Source: Yinghuangia soli | GTDB taxonomy: Bacteria > Actinomycetota > Actinomycetes > Streptomycetales > Streptomycetaceae | Assembly (NCBI RefSeq): GCF_021502675.1 | Contig: NZ_JAKFHA010000010.1 | Location: forward strand, 124,001-188,000 | Direction: 5' to 3' | DNA length: 64,000 nucleotides | Part shown: piece after piece, positions 26,244 to 34,351 of the stretch | How positions within the stretch are numbered: position 1 is the stretch's first letter | How the letters are laid out: every line of letters starts with the position of its first letter | The notes under the pieces: model-generated | What the model saw: the letters and a program-made list of their open reading frames with translations, nothing else | What the model was told of the DNA's origin: nothing | The model's database searches: none | Position numbers and translations under genes: made by a program

Positions 26244-26939
26244 ATGGCGACCACGCAACTTCCCGCCCCCGCCGCCGCTGCTTCCGGCGCCGCCCGCCGG
26301 GCCGCCGCAGGCCCGCGCTTCGGTACACCGGCATCGCTCGCCTGCGCCGTGGTCGCCGGTCCTCTGTGGGTGGCGGTCTCCGCGGCCCAGGCGGCCGCCC
26401 GGGAGGGCTTCGAGCCGACCCGGCACCCGCTCAGCGCGCTGGCCACCGGGTCGCTCGGCTGGGTGCAGATCGCGAACTTCGTGGTGGCGGGCGTCCTCAT
26501 AGCGGCCGGGGCGACCGGTCTGCGCCGCGCCCTGGCCGGTGCGGTCGGCGGAGTATGGGTGCCGCGCCTCGCCCGTACCGCCGGCTTCGGCATGATCGCC
26601 GCCGGGCTCCTGACGATGGACCCGGCGGACGGATTCCCGGTCGGCACTCGGGACGGCCCGCCGGAGACGCTCAGTTGGCATGCGATCGGCCACATGGCGG
26701 CCGGATCCGTCACCTTCGCCGCGCTGATCGCGGCCGGTTTCGTGCTCGGGCGGCACTACGCACGCCAGGGCCGCCGCGGCCTGGCCGCCGCCTCCCGGAC
26801 CGCGGCCACCGCGCTGCTGGTCGGCAACGCCTGGGCGATGAGCGGCGCGTCCGGCGGAGCGCTCGTCCTGGCCGTCGGTGCTTCCTCGATGCTGATCTGG
26901 CTGGCCGCGGCCGCCGCCCGCCTCCGCCGCACCGCCTGA
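26244..26939 (+). CDS. DUF998-family membrane protein
   Basis: This 231-residue protein has about six membrane helices. It starts after a short Ala/Pro leader with ASLACAVVAGPLWVAVSAAQ and carries the family features EGFEPTRHPLSALATGSLGW and the HAIGHMAAGSVTF helix. DUF998 proteins are actinobacterial membrane proteins of unknown function, often found next to ECF sigma genes. It is divergent from the DGPF gene, with GGAGG at 26231-26235 ahead of the ATG, so it is a plausible target of the neighbouring sigma factor. Confidence 0.85.
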   Translation: MATTQLPAPAAAASGAARRAAAGPRFGTPASLACAVVAGPLWVAVSAAQAAAREGFEPTRHPLSALATGSLGWVQIANFVVAGVLIAAGATGLRRALAGAVGGVWVPRLARTAGFGMIAAGLLTMDPADGFPVGTRDGPPETLSWHAIGHMAAGSVTFAALIAAGFVLGRHYARQGRRGLAAASRTAATALLVGNAWAMSGASGGALVLAVGASSMLIWLAAAAARLRRTA

Positions 26940-26988
26940 CCACGCCGGCGACACCTACGACACCTGCGCCACCTGCCAGGAAATGCCG

Positions 26989-27025
26989 CGGACGCCCGGC
27001 CGGATCACTCCGGACCGGGCGTCCG
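26989..27025. terminator. Bidirectional terminator hairpin
   Basis: An 11-bp stem CGGACGCCCGG with its complement, one bulged A and an inner CCGG/CCGG stem lie between the convergent DUF998 and MarR genes. Confidence 0.7.
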
Positions 27026-27039
27026 GCAGGTGCGGAAGC

Positions 27040-27555
27040 TCAGTTCTGGCTGCCCGTGTGACCGCCGCGGCGCACCGGCCGGCCCGCCTCCACAGGCGTG
27101 GACAAGCGTCCGTGCACCAGGAGTTCGAGGTTGCGCACGAACGCCTCGCGCTCGTCCTCGGGGATCGCGGCGAGGACGTCGTTGTGCACCGCGTCGACCA
27201 CGTGCCGGCCCTCGACGGCCTTGGCGTGCCCGTCGTCCGTCACCGAGATGATCCGGGCCCGGCGGTCGGTGGGCGAGGGGCGGCGCTCCGCGAAGCCCTT
27301 CTTCTCCAACTCGTCCACGGTCAGCACCATCGTGGTCTTGTCGAGCGCGCTGGCCTCGGCGAGCTGGATCTGGGTCATCTCGCCGTCCAGCGCATGCACC
27401 AGCACACACTGCCCGCGCGGGGAGAGGTCGATCTCGCCCAGCCGCGCGGTCAGCTCGGTGGCCAGGACGTGCCCGGCATGCGAGAAGAGGAAGGTCAGGT
27501 CGGGGGCGCGCCGTTCCACGGCGGCCCGCTTCTCGCTGTGCGGTTCGGTAACCAT
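27040..27555 (-). CDS. MarR-family transcriptional regulator
   Basis: This 171-residue protein has the MarR winged helix: QIQLAEASALDKTTMVLTVD as recognition region and KKGFAERRPSPTDRRARIIS as the wing with the usual DRR. Family members are dimeric repressors released by small aromatic or oxidising compounds. ATG at 27555 is chosen, as the frame upstream has no family character. Two inverted repeats directly ahead of the start suggest autoregulation. No obvious structural target gene is adjacent except the convergent DUF998 gene and the co-directional TetR gene. Confidence 0.9.
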   Translation of the reverse strand: MVTEPHSEKRAAVERRAPDLTFLFSHAGHVLATELTARLGEIDLSPRGQCVLVHALDGEMTQIQLAEASALDKTTMVLTVDELEKKGFAERRPSPTDRRARIISVTDDGHAKAVEGRHVVDAVHNDVLAAIPEDEREAFVRNLELLVHGRLSTPVEAGRPVRRGGHTGSQN

Positions 27556-27563
27556 GCAGTAAT

Positions 27564-27598
27564 GATACCGCGGGAGTATCCATTGCGGGATGATCCCG
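27564..27598. promoter_or_regulatory. Two inverted repeats upstream of the MarR gene (candidate operators)
   Basis: GATAC/GTATC arms at 27564-27568 and 27576-27580, and CGGGAT/ATCCCG arms at 27586-27591 and 27593-27598, lie 9-43 bases ahead of the MarR ATG. The spacing and position fit MarR operators. Confidence 0.5.
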
Positions 27599-27665
27599 TA
27601 GAAGATGATTTCCGAGGCGGAACGCGCGCGGGGAGGGGGCTGGCGGCAGCGGGGGGCAGGCAGGG

Positions 27666-28349
27666 TCAGGCGCGGGCCGCCGCGAGGTCCGCCTCGATCC
27701 CGTCCAGCAGCGCCCGCAGCCCGAACTCGAAGCTCCGGTCCGGTGCGGCCGCGTAGTCGGTGCCCGAGGCCGCCTCGATGCGGCTGCGCAGGTGCGGGAA
27801 CTGCATGGCGATCTCGGCTGCCTGGGCCACCGTCTCGGCGAGCAGGGCGTCCCCGTCGGTGCCCTCCTGGGCGAAGCGCCGCCGCAGCGCGGCCTGCGCG
27901 GAGGCGCCCGAGGCGCTGCCCAGGACGTACATGAACACCGCCGCCGCGGCCTGGTCCGCCGCGGTCCCCTCCAGGCCGGCCGCCTCGTACACGGCCAGGC
28001 TGTGGTCGTCGTGCCGGGCCTTGCCCGGGCCGTAGAGCAGGTGCGAGGCCAGCGCCTGCACGAGCCACGGGTGCCGGACGAACATGGCGTGCAGATCCGC
28101 TGCCATCGCGCCGGCCGCGGTACGCCAGCCGACCGTGTCGAGGTCGGGCAGCGCGACCTCGTCCCACAGCCGGTCCGCGACCAGCAGGACCAGGTTGTCC
28201 TTGCTCTTCACGTGCCAGTAGACGGCGGTCGCGGCCGAGTCGAGCCGCTTGCCCAGGCTCCGCATGTTGAGGCCTTCCAGGCCCTCCTCGTCGAGGAGTT
28301 CCAAGGCGGTGCGGACGATCTGGTCCCGGGTCAGCTTGTCGCGCGGCAT
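27666..28349 (-). CDS. TetR-family transcriptional regulator (TetR C-terminal domain type)
   Basis: This 227-residue protein has an N-terminal HTH: LTRDQIVRTALELLDEEGLE, then MRSLGKRLDSAATAVYWHVK with the W-H-V-K recognition end, and a TetR_C-like ligand domain with FVRHPWLVQALASH. The HTH matches the group of tetracycline-type and drug-responsive TetR proteins. ATG at 28349 is chosen, although an in-frame GTG lies three codons upstream. Three near-identical operators in the divergent region point to autorepression and control of 28492. Confidence 0.92.
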   Translation of the reverse strand: MPRDKLTRDQIVRTALELLDEEGLEGLNMRSLGKRLDSAATAVYWHVKSKDNLVLLVADRLWDEVALPDLDTVGWRTAAGAMAADLHAMFVRHPWLVQALASHLLYGPGKARHDDHSLAVYEAAGLEGTAADQAAAAVFMYVLGSASGASAQAALRRRFAQEGTDGDALLAETVAQAAEIAMQFPHLRSRIEAASGTDYAAAPDRSFEFGLRALLDGIEADLAAARA

Positions 28350-28377
28350 GCGCCCCACGATAGGCCGACGGCCCCGA

Positions 28378-28450
28378 CTTGCACAAAGTTCAAGAACTAC
28401 TTGCACTAAGTGCAAGTCGGGGTCCAGAATCCACTTGAACAAAGTGCAAG
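28378..28450. promoter_or_regulatory. Three tandem 17-bp TetR operators
   Basis: Three copies of the palindrome CTTGCAC-N3-GTGCAAG are present: 28378-28394 (one mismatch), 28400-28416 (perfect) and 28434-28450 (one mismatch). They fill the promoter region between the TetR gene and the membrane protein gene at 28492. Confidence 0.85.
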
Positions 28451-28491
28451 TGGAACGGCGCAGGCCCTGCGCCCGGCAGAGGAGACCCTCG

Positions 28492-29010
28492 ATGAACGTT
28501 CTGGCCGCGGTACTCCAGCTCCTGGTCGGGCTCGCCTTCGTGAGCATCCCGGTGGTCCGGCACCGCTACGGCGCCGCCGCGAAAGACGGCGCCGAGGCCG
28601 AGCTGGAGCGCCAGGGCGTCCCGGTCTCGGTGCTCGCCGACAACAAGCTGAGCTTCGACGCGAGCGGCCACGAGACCGCCGCCCCCGTCACCGTCGCCGC
28701 CGTCATGGCGGCCCTGGCCGGGCTCAACCTCGCGGGGAACGACTGGGGCCGGATCCTGACCTGGGTGTTCCAGTCGATCGTGCTGGTCGGCAACTTCCTG
28801 ATCATTTACAGCAACCGCACCGCGGTGCAGTCGGTGACGGCGGCGTTCGCCCGCAAGGGCGACCCGATGCTCGCCCGCGTCGACGTCGCCGCCCTCCTCA
28901 AGGCGGCCGAGGACGGCTTCCCCGGCTGGGTGAGCCGCCTGCAGACCGCCCGGCACACCGTGGTCATCGGCGGCTCGGTCGTCGCGCTGGCCGCGACGAT
29001 CGCCGCCTGA
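28492..29010 (+). CDS. Small membrane protein of unknown function under TetR control
   Basis: This 172-residue protein has membrane helices at about residues 3-20, 66-85, 93-110 and 152-171, with soluble loops between. I do not recognise the family. ATG at 28492 has GAGGAG ahead. It is divergent from the TetR gene and its promoter holds three operators, so it is the likely regulated target. A role in response to a membrane-active or hydrophobic compound would fit but is inference. Confidence 0.75.
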   Translation: MNVLAAVLQLLVGLAFVSIPVVRHRYGAAAKDGAEAELERQGVPVSVLADNKLSFDASGHETAAPVTVAAVMAALAGLNLAGNDWGRILTWVFQSIVLVGNFLIIYSNRTAVQSVTAAFARKGDPMLARVDVAALLKAAEDGFPGWVSRLQTARHTVVIGGSVVALAATIAA

Positions 29011-29030
29011 CCCCACCGCAGCCGGAGAGG

Positions 29031-29049
29031 CCGCGGACGCGGTCCGCGG
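29031..29049. terminator. Short bidirectional hairpin
   Basis: An 8-bp stem CCGCGGAC/GTCCGCGG with a 3-base loop lies between two convergent genes, with no T-run. Confidence 0.4.
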
Positions 29050-29050
29050 G

Positions 29051-29512
29051 TCAGCCCCAGGTCGTGCCGGCCGGTTCCCGGATCGCGGAGTTGAGCCGGT
29101 TGAACAGGTTCGTGACGCCGATCAGCAGCAGCAGTGCGGCGACCTCCTCCTCGTCGAAGTGGTCGGCCACCTCGTCCCAGAGCCCGTCGGGCACCGGCTC
29201 TTCGGACCGGTCCGCGAGGCGTGTGACGGCCTCGGTCAGGCGCAGTGCGGCCCGCTCCGCGTCGGTGTAGAAAGGCGCTTCGCGCCATGCGGCCGCGGAG
29301 GCGATCCGCTCTGCACTCGCCCCCGCCTTGGCGAGGTTCTGGACATGCGCGTGCACGCATGCGCTGCAGCCGTTGATCTGGCTGGCGCGCAGGCCGATCA
29401 GCTCCTGGAGTTCTTCGGGGATGCCGCCCTGCTCGACGGCCCGGAACAGGCTGCCGATGCCCTTGATGCCGTCCGGCAGCACAAAAGCCGGGTTCTTCAT
29501 CCGTGCCTGCAT
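29051..29512 (-). CDS. Carboxymuconolactone decarboxylase / AhpD-like peroxidase
   Basis: This 153-residue all-helical protein has the redox motif INGCSACVHAHVQN (Cys49, Cys52, His56) preceded by ELIGLRASQ, as in the AhpD-like group. Members act as alkylhydroperoxidases or lactone decarboxylases; the paired Cys and the downstream His favour a peroxidase. ATG at 29512 has GGAGG ahead. It is divergent from a LysR-type gene, with a candidate operator between them, so it is probably its target. Confidence 0.9.
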   Translation of the reverse strand: MQARMKNPAFVLPDGIKGIGSLFRAVEQGGIPEELQELIGLRASQINGCSACVHAHVQNLAKAGASAERIASAAAWREAPFYTDAERAALRLTEAVTRLADRSEEPVPDGLWDEVADHFDEEEVAALLLLIGVTNLFNRLNSAIREPAGTTWG

Positions 29513-29635
29513 GGAAATCCTCCGGGGATTCGCGGGGTGAGGGGGTGAAGTCGGGTCCGCCGAAAGGGGATCCGGATGCCTCGATCCTCGGCGGGTGCGG
29601 TCCGGATGATCAACGGCCGATCCGGCCGTACAGCA

Positions 29636-29651
29636 ATAACCGTGGAGTTAT
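29636..29651. promoter_or_regulatory. LysR-type inverted repeat
   Basis: ATAAC and GTTAT arms with a 6-base spacer form a T-N11-A-style site 7 bases before the LysR GTG, in the space divergent from the AhpD-like gene. Confidence 0.5.
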
Positions 29652-29657
29652 CGAAGG

Positions 29658-30599
29658 GTGGGGCCTGCGGTGGAACTGCGGGAGATCGAGATATTTCTGG
29701 TGCTCGCCGAGGAACTGCATTTCGGCCGCACCGCGGAGCGCCTGCACGTGTCCCAGGCCCGGGTCAGCCAGGTCATCAAGAAGCAGGAACGCCGGATCGG
29801 CGCTCCGCTGTTCGAGCGCAGCAGCCGGGCCGTCGCGCTGACCCCGCTCGGCCGCCGGCTGCGCGAGGACCTGCGCGTCGCCTTCGACCTGGTCCAAGGG
29901 GCGCTGGCCCGCGCCCGCGCGGACGGGCAGGGCCTGCGGGGCACGCTGCGGGTCGGCTTCATGGGCGCCCTGGGCAACGAAATGCGGTACCTGATCGACG
30001 AGTTCCGCGAGCGCCACCCGGACTGCGAGGTCGAGTCCGTGGAGTTCGGCTTCGGGGACCCGTTCGGCCGCTTGCGCGCGGGGGAGATCGACGTCCAGCT
30101 GATCTGGCTGCCGGTCCGCGAACCGGACCTGTCGGTGGGCCCGGTCGTGCTGACCGAGGGCCGGGCGCTGGCCGTGCCGTCGTCCTCCGACCTCGCGCTC
30201 CGGGCCTTCGCCACGCTCGAGGATCTGGCCGGCCGCCAAGTCCTCGACCTCGGCGACGCGGTGCCCGACTACTGGGTCGAGGCGATGCTCCCGCGGACCA
30301 CCCCGGGCGGCCGCCTGATCCCCCGCGGGCCGTTCGTCCGCACGTCGCTGGAACTGCTCACCCTCGTCGCCGACGGGCAGATCGTCAGCCCGGTCGGCGA
30401 GCACGTCTCCTGGTACTTCCCGTACTGCGGCGTCGTCTACGTGCCGTTCCGCGACGCCCCGCGCACCGAATGGGCCCTCGTATGGACCGCCGCCGACCAC
30501 GGCGCCCACGTGCACGCGTTCGTACGCCTCGCCCGCGAACTGGGCATCCGCCGCATCGTCCACCCGGACGCCGACCGCCGCCCCGCCGAGGAATCCTGA
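29658..30599 (+). CDS. LysR-family transcriptional regulator
   Basis: This 313-residue protein has an N-terminal LysR helix-turn-helix (ELREIEIFLVLAEELHFGRT, AERLHVSQARVSQVIKKQER, GAPLFERSSRAVALTPLG). A co-inducer domain follows in two lobes, with LRVGFMGALG opening the first. GTG at 29658 is the furthest plausible start; a second GTG lies at 29670. The operator at 29636-29651 sits immediately upstream, so autoregulation and control of the divergent AhpD-like gene are likely. The inducer is unknown. Confidence 0.93.
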   Translation: MGPAVELREIEIFLVLAEELHFGRTAERLHVSQARVSQVIKKQERRIGAPLFERSSRAVALTPLGRRLREDLRVAFDLVQGALARARADGQGLRGTLRVGFMGALGNEMRYLIDEFRERHPDCEVESVEFGFGDPFGRLRAGEIDVQLIWLPVREPDLSVGPVVLTEGRALAVPSSSDLALRAFATLEDLAGRQVLDLGDAVPDYWVEAMLPRTTPGGRLIPRGPFVRTSLELLTLVADGQIVSPVGEHVSWYFPYCGVVYVPFRDAPRTEWALVWTAADHGAHVHAFVRLARELGIRRIVHPDADRRPAEES

Positions 30600-30669
30600 G
30601 CGCCCGCCGAAGCACCGCAGTGCTCGCGGACCGGGTTCGCGGGCACACCACAGAAGCCCAGGTCGCGCG

Positions 30670-31008
30670 TCAGCGTGTCAGCGTGTCAAAAAGCGGCCAT
30701 CCGTCGATCTCGGTCTCGTTCCGCCCCGCCGCGGGCAGTCCGAGCGCGTCGGCCGCATCGACGAACCTCCGCACCACGCCCGGTTCGTGCAGGTTCAGGG
30801 CAGCGTCGGCGGACCCCACCAGGCCCGAGTGCGCGTAGCCGCCGGACGCGAACCGCCCACCCCGTTCGGCGAACACCAGCCGCAGGACCGCGGGGGAGCC
30901 TTCCCGGCGCAGGGACAGCACTTCCTGGCACGGCGGATGCCGGTGGTGGACCGACCACAGCCATACCTGTGCGCCTATGCGGAGCTCTCGCCTCCGTGCC
31001 TTCCCCAT
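30670..31008 (-). CDS. Conserved-looking small protein of unknown function
   Basis: This 112-residue protein is basic at the N-terminus (GKARRRELRIGAQVWLWSV) and ends EIDGWPLFDTLTR. No membrane segment, signal peptide or known motif is visible. The composition is that of a real protein and the frame runs full length. It lies between the LysR and HxlR genes and may share a transcript with HxlR. Confidence 0.6.
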   Translation of the reverse strand: MGKARRRELRIGAQVWLWSVHHRHPPCQEVLSLRREGSPAVLRLVFAERGGRFASGGYAHSGLVGSADAALNLHEPGVVRRFVDAADALGLPAAGRNETEIDGWPLFDTLTR

Positions 31009-31039
31009 GGGGTGACCCTAGGCCTTGGCCGTCCGCGGG

Positions 31040-31390
31040 TCAGCTCACTGCAGCGATGCCGAAACGGCGCTCCTCGATCAGGTCCATGTGGCGGGTGCCC
31101 CAGACGCCCAGTGCGTCCAGCGCGGTGTTCAGCTCCTGGCCGAGCGCGGTGAGCGAGTACTCCGCCATCGGCGGCACCTGGTGGTAGATCTCGCGGTGCA
31201 CGATGCCGTCGCCTTCGAGCTCGCGCAGCTGCTCGATCAGCTCTCTCTCGGTGATCCCGGCGACGTCCTTCTTGAGCTCGCCGAAGCGGCGCGGCTCGGC
31301 GTGCAGGGCCCTCAGGACCAGGGCCTTCCACTTGCCGCCGACGACGTCGACGGCCGCCTCCAGCCCGGAGCTGTAGTGGCGTCCCCGCAT
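31040..31390 (-). CDS. HxlR-family transcriptional regulator
   Basis: This 116-residue winged-helix protein has the family pattern DVVGGKWKALVLRALHAEPRRFGELKKDVAGITERELIEQLRELEGDGIV, visible here as VGGKWKALVLRAL then FGELKKDVAGITERELIEQL. MAEYSLTALGQEL closes the wing. HxlR proteins respond to aldehydes, quinones or oxidants. ATG at 31390 has GAGGGG ahead. It is divergent from a methyltransferase-like membrane protein gene. There is no Cys near the N-terminus, so a thiol sensor of the QorR/HypR type is unlikely. Confidence 0.92.
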   Translation of the reverse strand: MRGRHYSSGLEAAVDVVGGKWKALVLRALHAEPRRFGELKKDVAGITERELIEQLRELEGDGIVHREIYHQVPPMAEYSLTALGQELNTALDALGVWGTRHMDLIEERRFGIAAVS

Positions 31391-31533
31391 GAGTTCCCCT
31401 CGTTTGCCGGTACGTGGGCATCTGTCCGCCCCCGACGGGTTTCGACACTACATCGGCGTCCGGCGGACCCTCATGGCGGTCCCGGTCCGTGCGCCGCCGT
31501 GGCGGCTGGGCCTCGGGGGGCCCGGGGCGGACA

Positions 31534-32061
31534 ATGTCCGACATGCGGAAATCGACGGCCGCCCTGGGCAGTTCCCTGTTCTTCGCGGCGGCGCCGGGGG
31601 TCGTGGCCGGCGTGGTGCCCTGGCTGCTGACCGATTGGCGGTCGGGGGCCGCGGGAGACCCGGACGGCTGGATGGCCACCCCGATCCGGGCCGCGGGCGG
31701 CCTGCTGCTGGCCGTGTCGGCGGCCGTCCTCGTGCATGCGTTCGCGCGCTTCGTGCGCGAGGGGGTGGGAACCCCGGCGCCGGTCGCGCCGACCGGGCGC
31801 CTCGTGGTGGGCGGGCTCTACCGCTATGTGCGCAATCCGATGTACCTGGCGGTGGTGGGCGCGGTGGCCGGCCAGGCGCTGCTGCTCTGGCGGCCGGTGG
31901 TGCTGGGGGCGTACGCGGCGGGTCTGGCCGCGCTCTTCGCGTGGTTCGTGCGCTGGTACGAGCAGCCCGCACTGCGACGGCAGTTCGGGGCGGAGTACGA
32001 GGCCTACTGTGCGGCGGTGCCCGCCTGGCGGCCCCGGACGCGTCCGTACCGGGAGCCGTGA
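31534..32061 (+). CDS. Isoprenylcysteine/phospholipid methyltransferase-like membrane protein
   Basis: This 175-residue protein has about four membrane helices. The motif GGLYRYVRNPMYLAVVGAV (with RNPMYL) followed by a C-terminal YEQPALRRQFGAEYEAYC block is the core of the ICMT/PEMT family, which methylates membrane-bound substrates using SAM. The substrate is unknown in bacteria of this type. ATG at 31534 is preferred; a second ATG follows at 31543. It is divergent from the HxlR gene, so regulation by it is possible. Confidence 0.82.
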   Translation: MSDMRKSTAALGSSLFFAAAPGVVAGVVPWLLTDWRSGAAGDPDGWMATPIRAAGGLLLAVSAAVLVHAFARFVREGVGTPAPVAPTGRLVVGGLYRYVRNPMYLAVVGAVAGQALLLWRPVVLGAYAAGLAALFAWFVRWYEQPALRRQFGAEYEAYCAAVPAWRPRTRPYREP

Positions 32062-32095
32062 GGGGCGGGCGCGAGGCCTGCCGCGGGGGCGGGTG

Positions 32096-32404
32096 TCAGG
32101 CGGCGCGCAGGCCGCGGCGGCGCTTGGGGGTGTGCCGCAGATGGTGCCGGACCGGGGCGTTCGCGGGATCCGGGGCGGCGGGCACGGCGGCCGCGACCGG
32201 TTGGAGCGGGATCGGAGTCGGCAGCGGATCGGAGACCTCGTCGGCGGCGCTCGGGGCGGGTGCGGGATCCGCGGCCGGGGACGGCGCCGGATTGCGTTTG
32301 GAGCCGAGTGCCGAAGGGCCGAGCATGCGGTCCTCGAACCACGCGAGGCCGGGCAGGAGACCGAACATCGCTATCGGAGCCAGGAGGGCGAAAACGAGGT
32401 ACAT
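32096..32404 (-). CDS. Short single-helix membrane protein, unknown function
   Basis: This 102-residue protein has one N-terminal helix (MYLVFALLAPIAMFGLLPGL), a short conserved-looking segment WFEDRMLG, a long Pro/Ala linker and a basic tail (HTPKRRRGLRAA). The frame and helix look real but the family is not recognised. Confidence 0.5.
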   Translation of the reverse strand: MYLVFALLAPIAMFGLLPGLAWFEDRMLGPSALGSKRNPAPSPAADPAPAPSAADEVSDPLPTPIPLQPVAAAVPAAPDPANAPVRHHLRHTPKRRRGLRAA

Positions 32405-32681
32405 GTGCGCCGCCTGAGGTCGGGGGTGAAGGCGGTCTCCGAGCCCGAAATGGCGGGCCGTGCGACTGCCTTGGTGCCGTGCCGTTACTTCTGACGACTA
32501 ACCGGGATCGACTAGGCCAAACGTGTCAATTAGGCAAAGGTCGCTCTCGGATAGTGCTCATGTGCGATCTGTTTCGATCGTAAGTGGACACGCCGGATCT
32601 TTCCTGGCGAGATGGGCCCTCCCGGGTGACGTTCGAACAGGGTTGCGGGCGTGTCGCAGATTGTCGACTTAGCGTGAGCAG

Positions 32682-33938
32682 ATGACTGCATATCGTGACC
32701 ATTTCGCCGGCCTTCCGCGGGGCGCCCGCGCCCCTCGAGTCGTGGCCCTCGTCGCCGCCGCTGCAGGGCTGTGCGGCCTGCTGGCGGCCGCACCGGCCGC
32801 GCAGGGCCGTCCCGCGATTCCGCCGCCCGAACCCGTGGACCTCTACGAGATGGTCACGCGCGACCTCGGCGCCCTCCCCGACACCGGCTACGAGGCCCCC
32901 GATGCGGCCGTGCGCGACGGGCTGCGGACCGGCCTGGACCGGGTGATCGCCCGCGACTGGCAGGGCGCCGACGACGCGCTCTACCCCCGCGGCTACTCGG
33001 GAACCGTGCAGCAGGACGTCCCCAGCGGCGTCTACTTCGGCCGGGTCTTCCCCTACGAGCACCCGACCAAGGGCTGGGGGTCGGCGTACGTGATGGGACT
33101 CGGCACCTCCGTCGCGGTCCAGGTCCCGCACCCGGGCTGCGCTCCCGGCATCGAGCGGTTCGGCGTCGAAGTGGCCCGGGGCGTACCGGAGTCCGTGCTG
33201 CTCCTGGCCGGTGCGAAGCGTTACGCGGGCGGTCCGGAGGGTGCCGCGGGGTGCACGGCTCCGGCGGTGCCCAAGGGCCCGGCCGCCGACTGCGCCGCGG
33301 CCGCCGATCCGAGCAGCTGCACCGGCACGGTGTTCCACATGTGGAGCGAATTCCTGCGCGAGCGCGCGATGCCCGCGGTCCGGCTGGACGCGCTGCCTGC
33401 CGACCTCGCGGTCGCCGATGTCGAGGTCGACCTGCCGGAAGGTGCCGAACCGACCTTCGCCGAGGCCGTCGCGGCGGCGGCGGAGAGCGGCGGCTTCACG
33501 GTCTGCCGCTCGTGGGTGGACGTCTGCCTCGGTGCCGAGGAAGGGCTGTACTCGCAGCAGGCGCTCGCCCACGGCAAGGCCGGTGCCCCGTTCGCCGCCG
33601 TGCAGGTACGCCAGTCCGTGCTCGACGTACCGGTCGACGCAGCCCTGGTGGCCAAGGCAGTTGCCACCGGAGCCCGGGAGTGGAAGGCCCCGGCCGCGCC
33701 CCCGGCTCCGGAGCCTGCGGAGCCCACTCCGTCGTCGCCCAGCCCGTCCGCGCCCGCGCCGGAGACGCCCGTTCCCGCGACCCCCGCGCGCACTCCGGAA
33801 CCCGACCCCTCGACGCCGCCTGCCGACCCGGACGACCTGGACCTGACCCGGGAGCCCATCGTGGTCACCGACCTGCAGATGGTCTTCCCGTTCCACTCCG
33901 AAGGCCCCGCGGACCACACCCGGGCCCGGCGCCGGTAG
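32682..33938 (+). CDS. Secreted protein of unknown function with Pro-rich tail
   Basis: This 418-residue protein has an N-terminal signal-type segment (VVALVAAAAGLCGLLAAAPA) with likely cleavage after AQG. A globular Cys-containing domain of about 280 residues follows, with Cys pairs such as CTAPAVPKGPAADC and CRSWVDVC. A Pro/Thr/Ser/Glu-rich stretch (about 345-390) precedes a short end VFPFHSEGPADHT. No catalytic motif is recognised. The tail resembles a wall-spanning linker but there is no LPxTG. It stands alone between two intergenic stretches. Confidence 0.7.
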   Translation: MTAYRDHFAGLPRGARAPRVVALVAAAAGLCGLLAAAPAAQGRPAIPPPEPVDLYEMVTRDLGALPDTGYEAPDAAVRDGLRTGLDRVIARDWQGADDALYPRGYSGTVQQDVPSGVYFGRVFPYEHPTKGWGSAYVMGLGTSVAVQVPHPGCAPGIERFGVEVARGVPESVLLLAGAKRYAGGPEGAAGCTAPAVPKGPAADCAAAADPSSCTGTVFHMWSEFLRERAMPAVRLDALPADLAVADVEVDLPEGAEPTFAEAVAAAAESGGFTVCRSWVDVCLGAEEGLYSQQALAHGKAGAPFAAVQVRQSVLDVPVDAALVAKAVATGAREWKAPAAPPAPEPAEPTPSSPSPSAPAPETPVPATPARTPEPDPSTPPADPDDLDLTREPIVVTDLQMVFPFHSEGPADHTRARRR

Positions 33939-34351
33939 CGGGGGCCCACGCACCGATCGCCGCCGCCGATCCGCCCGAGGCCGCAGGCCGTCGCTGAATC
34001 CCGTGCCGCCGAGAAGGCAGCTGCCGCTGACCGGCGTGCCGCTTCCCCGCTCACCGCCCGGCCGCGCCCGTCCCGCCTGCCGTCTGGCCTCGCCTGCCGT
34101 GCGAGGGGAACAGCCCGCCCTGCAGTGGAGAAGGCGGGCCTCGCCGCTGCTGCCGCCCGTCCCGGTCGGGGGGACGCGCACCCCGATCCCCGTCGCTGAC
34201 CCGCTCGAGGCCATCGACCCCCGCCGCTGAACGCCGCGCTGTGGCCCGCGGTCTCGGCTCCTTCAGGCGGCCCTACCCGCCCTGCCCCGGTCGCTGACCG
34301 GCGACGCGCCGACCGGCTGTTGACGATGCGTCAGCAACGGGCGACGGTGGG
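33939..34351. other. Intergenic region without a recognisable gene
   Basis: These 413 bp of very GC-rich sequence hold no frame with protein-like composition. The right end contains the palindrome TGACGATGCGTCA ahead of the LLM gene. Confidence 0.5.
34320..34334. promoter_or_regulatory. TGACG-ATG-CGTCA palindrome
   Basis: Perfect 5-bp arms with a 3-base centre lie 18 bp before the LLM gene. Closely similar palindromes occur at 38234 and 38833. Confidence 0.5.

Noticed and set aside
33939-34351. Short plus-strand frame 34003-34230
   Set aside because: Low-complexity Pro/Arg composition and no ribosome site.
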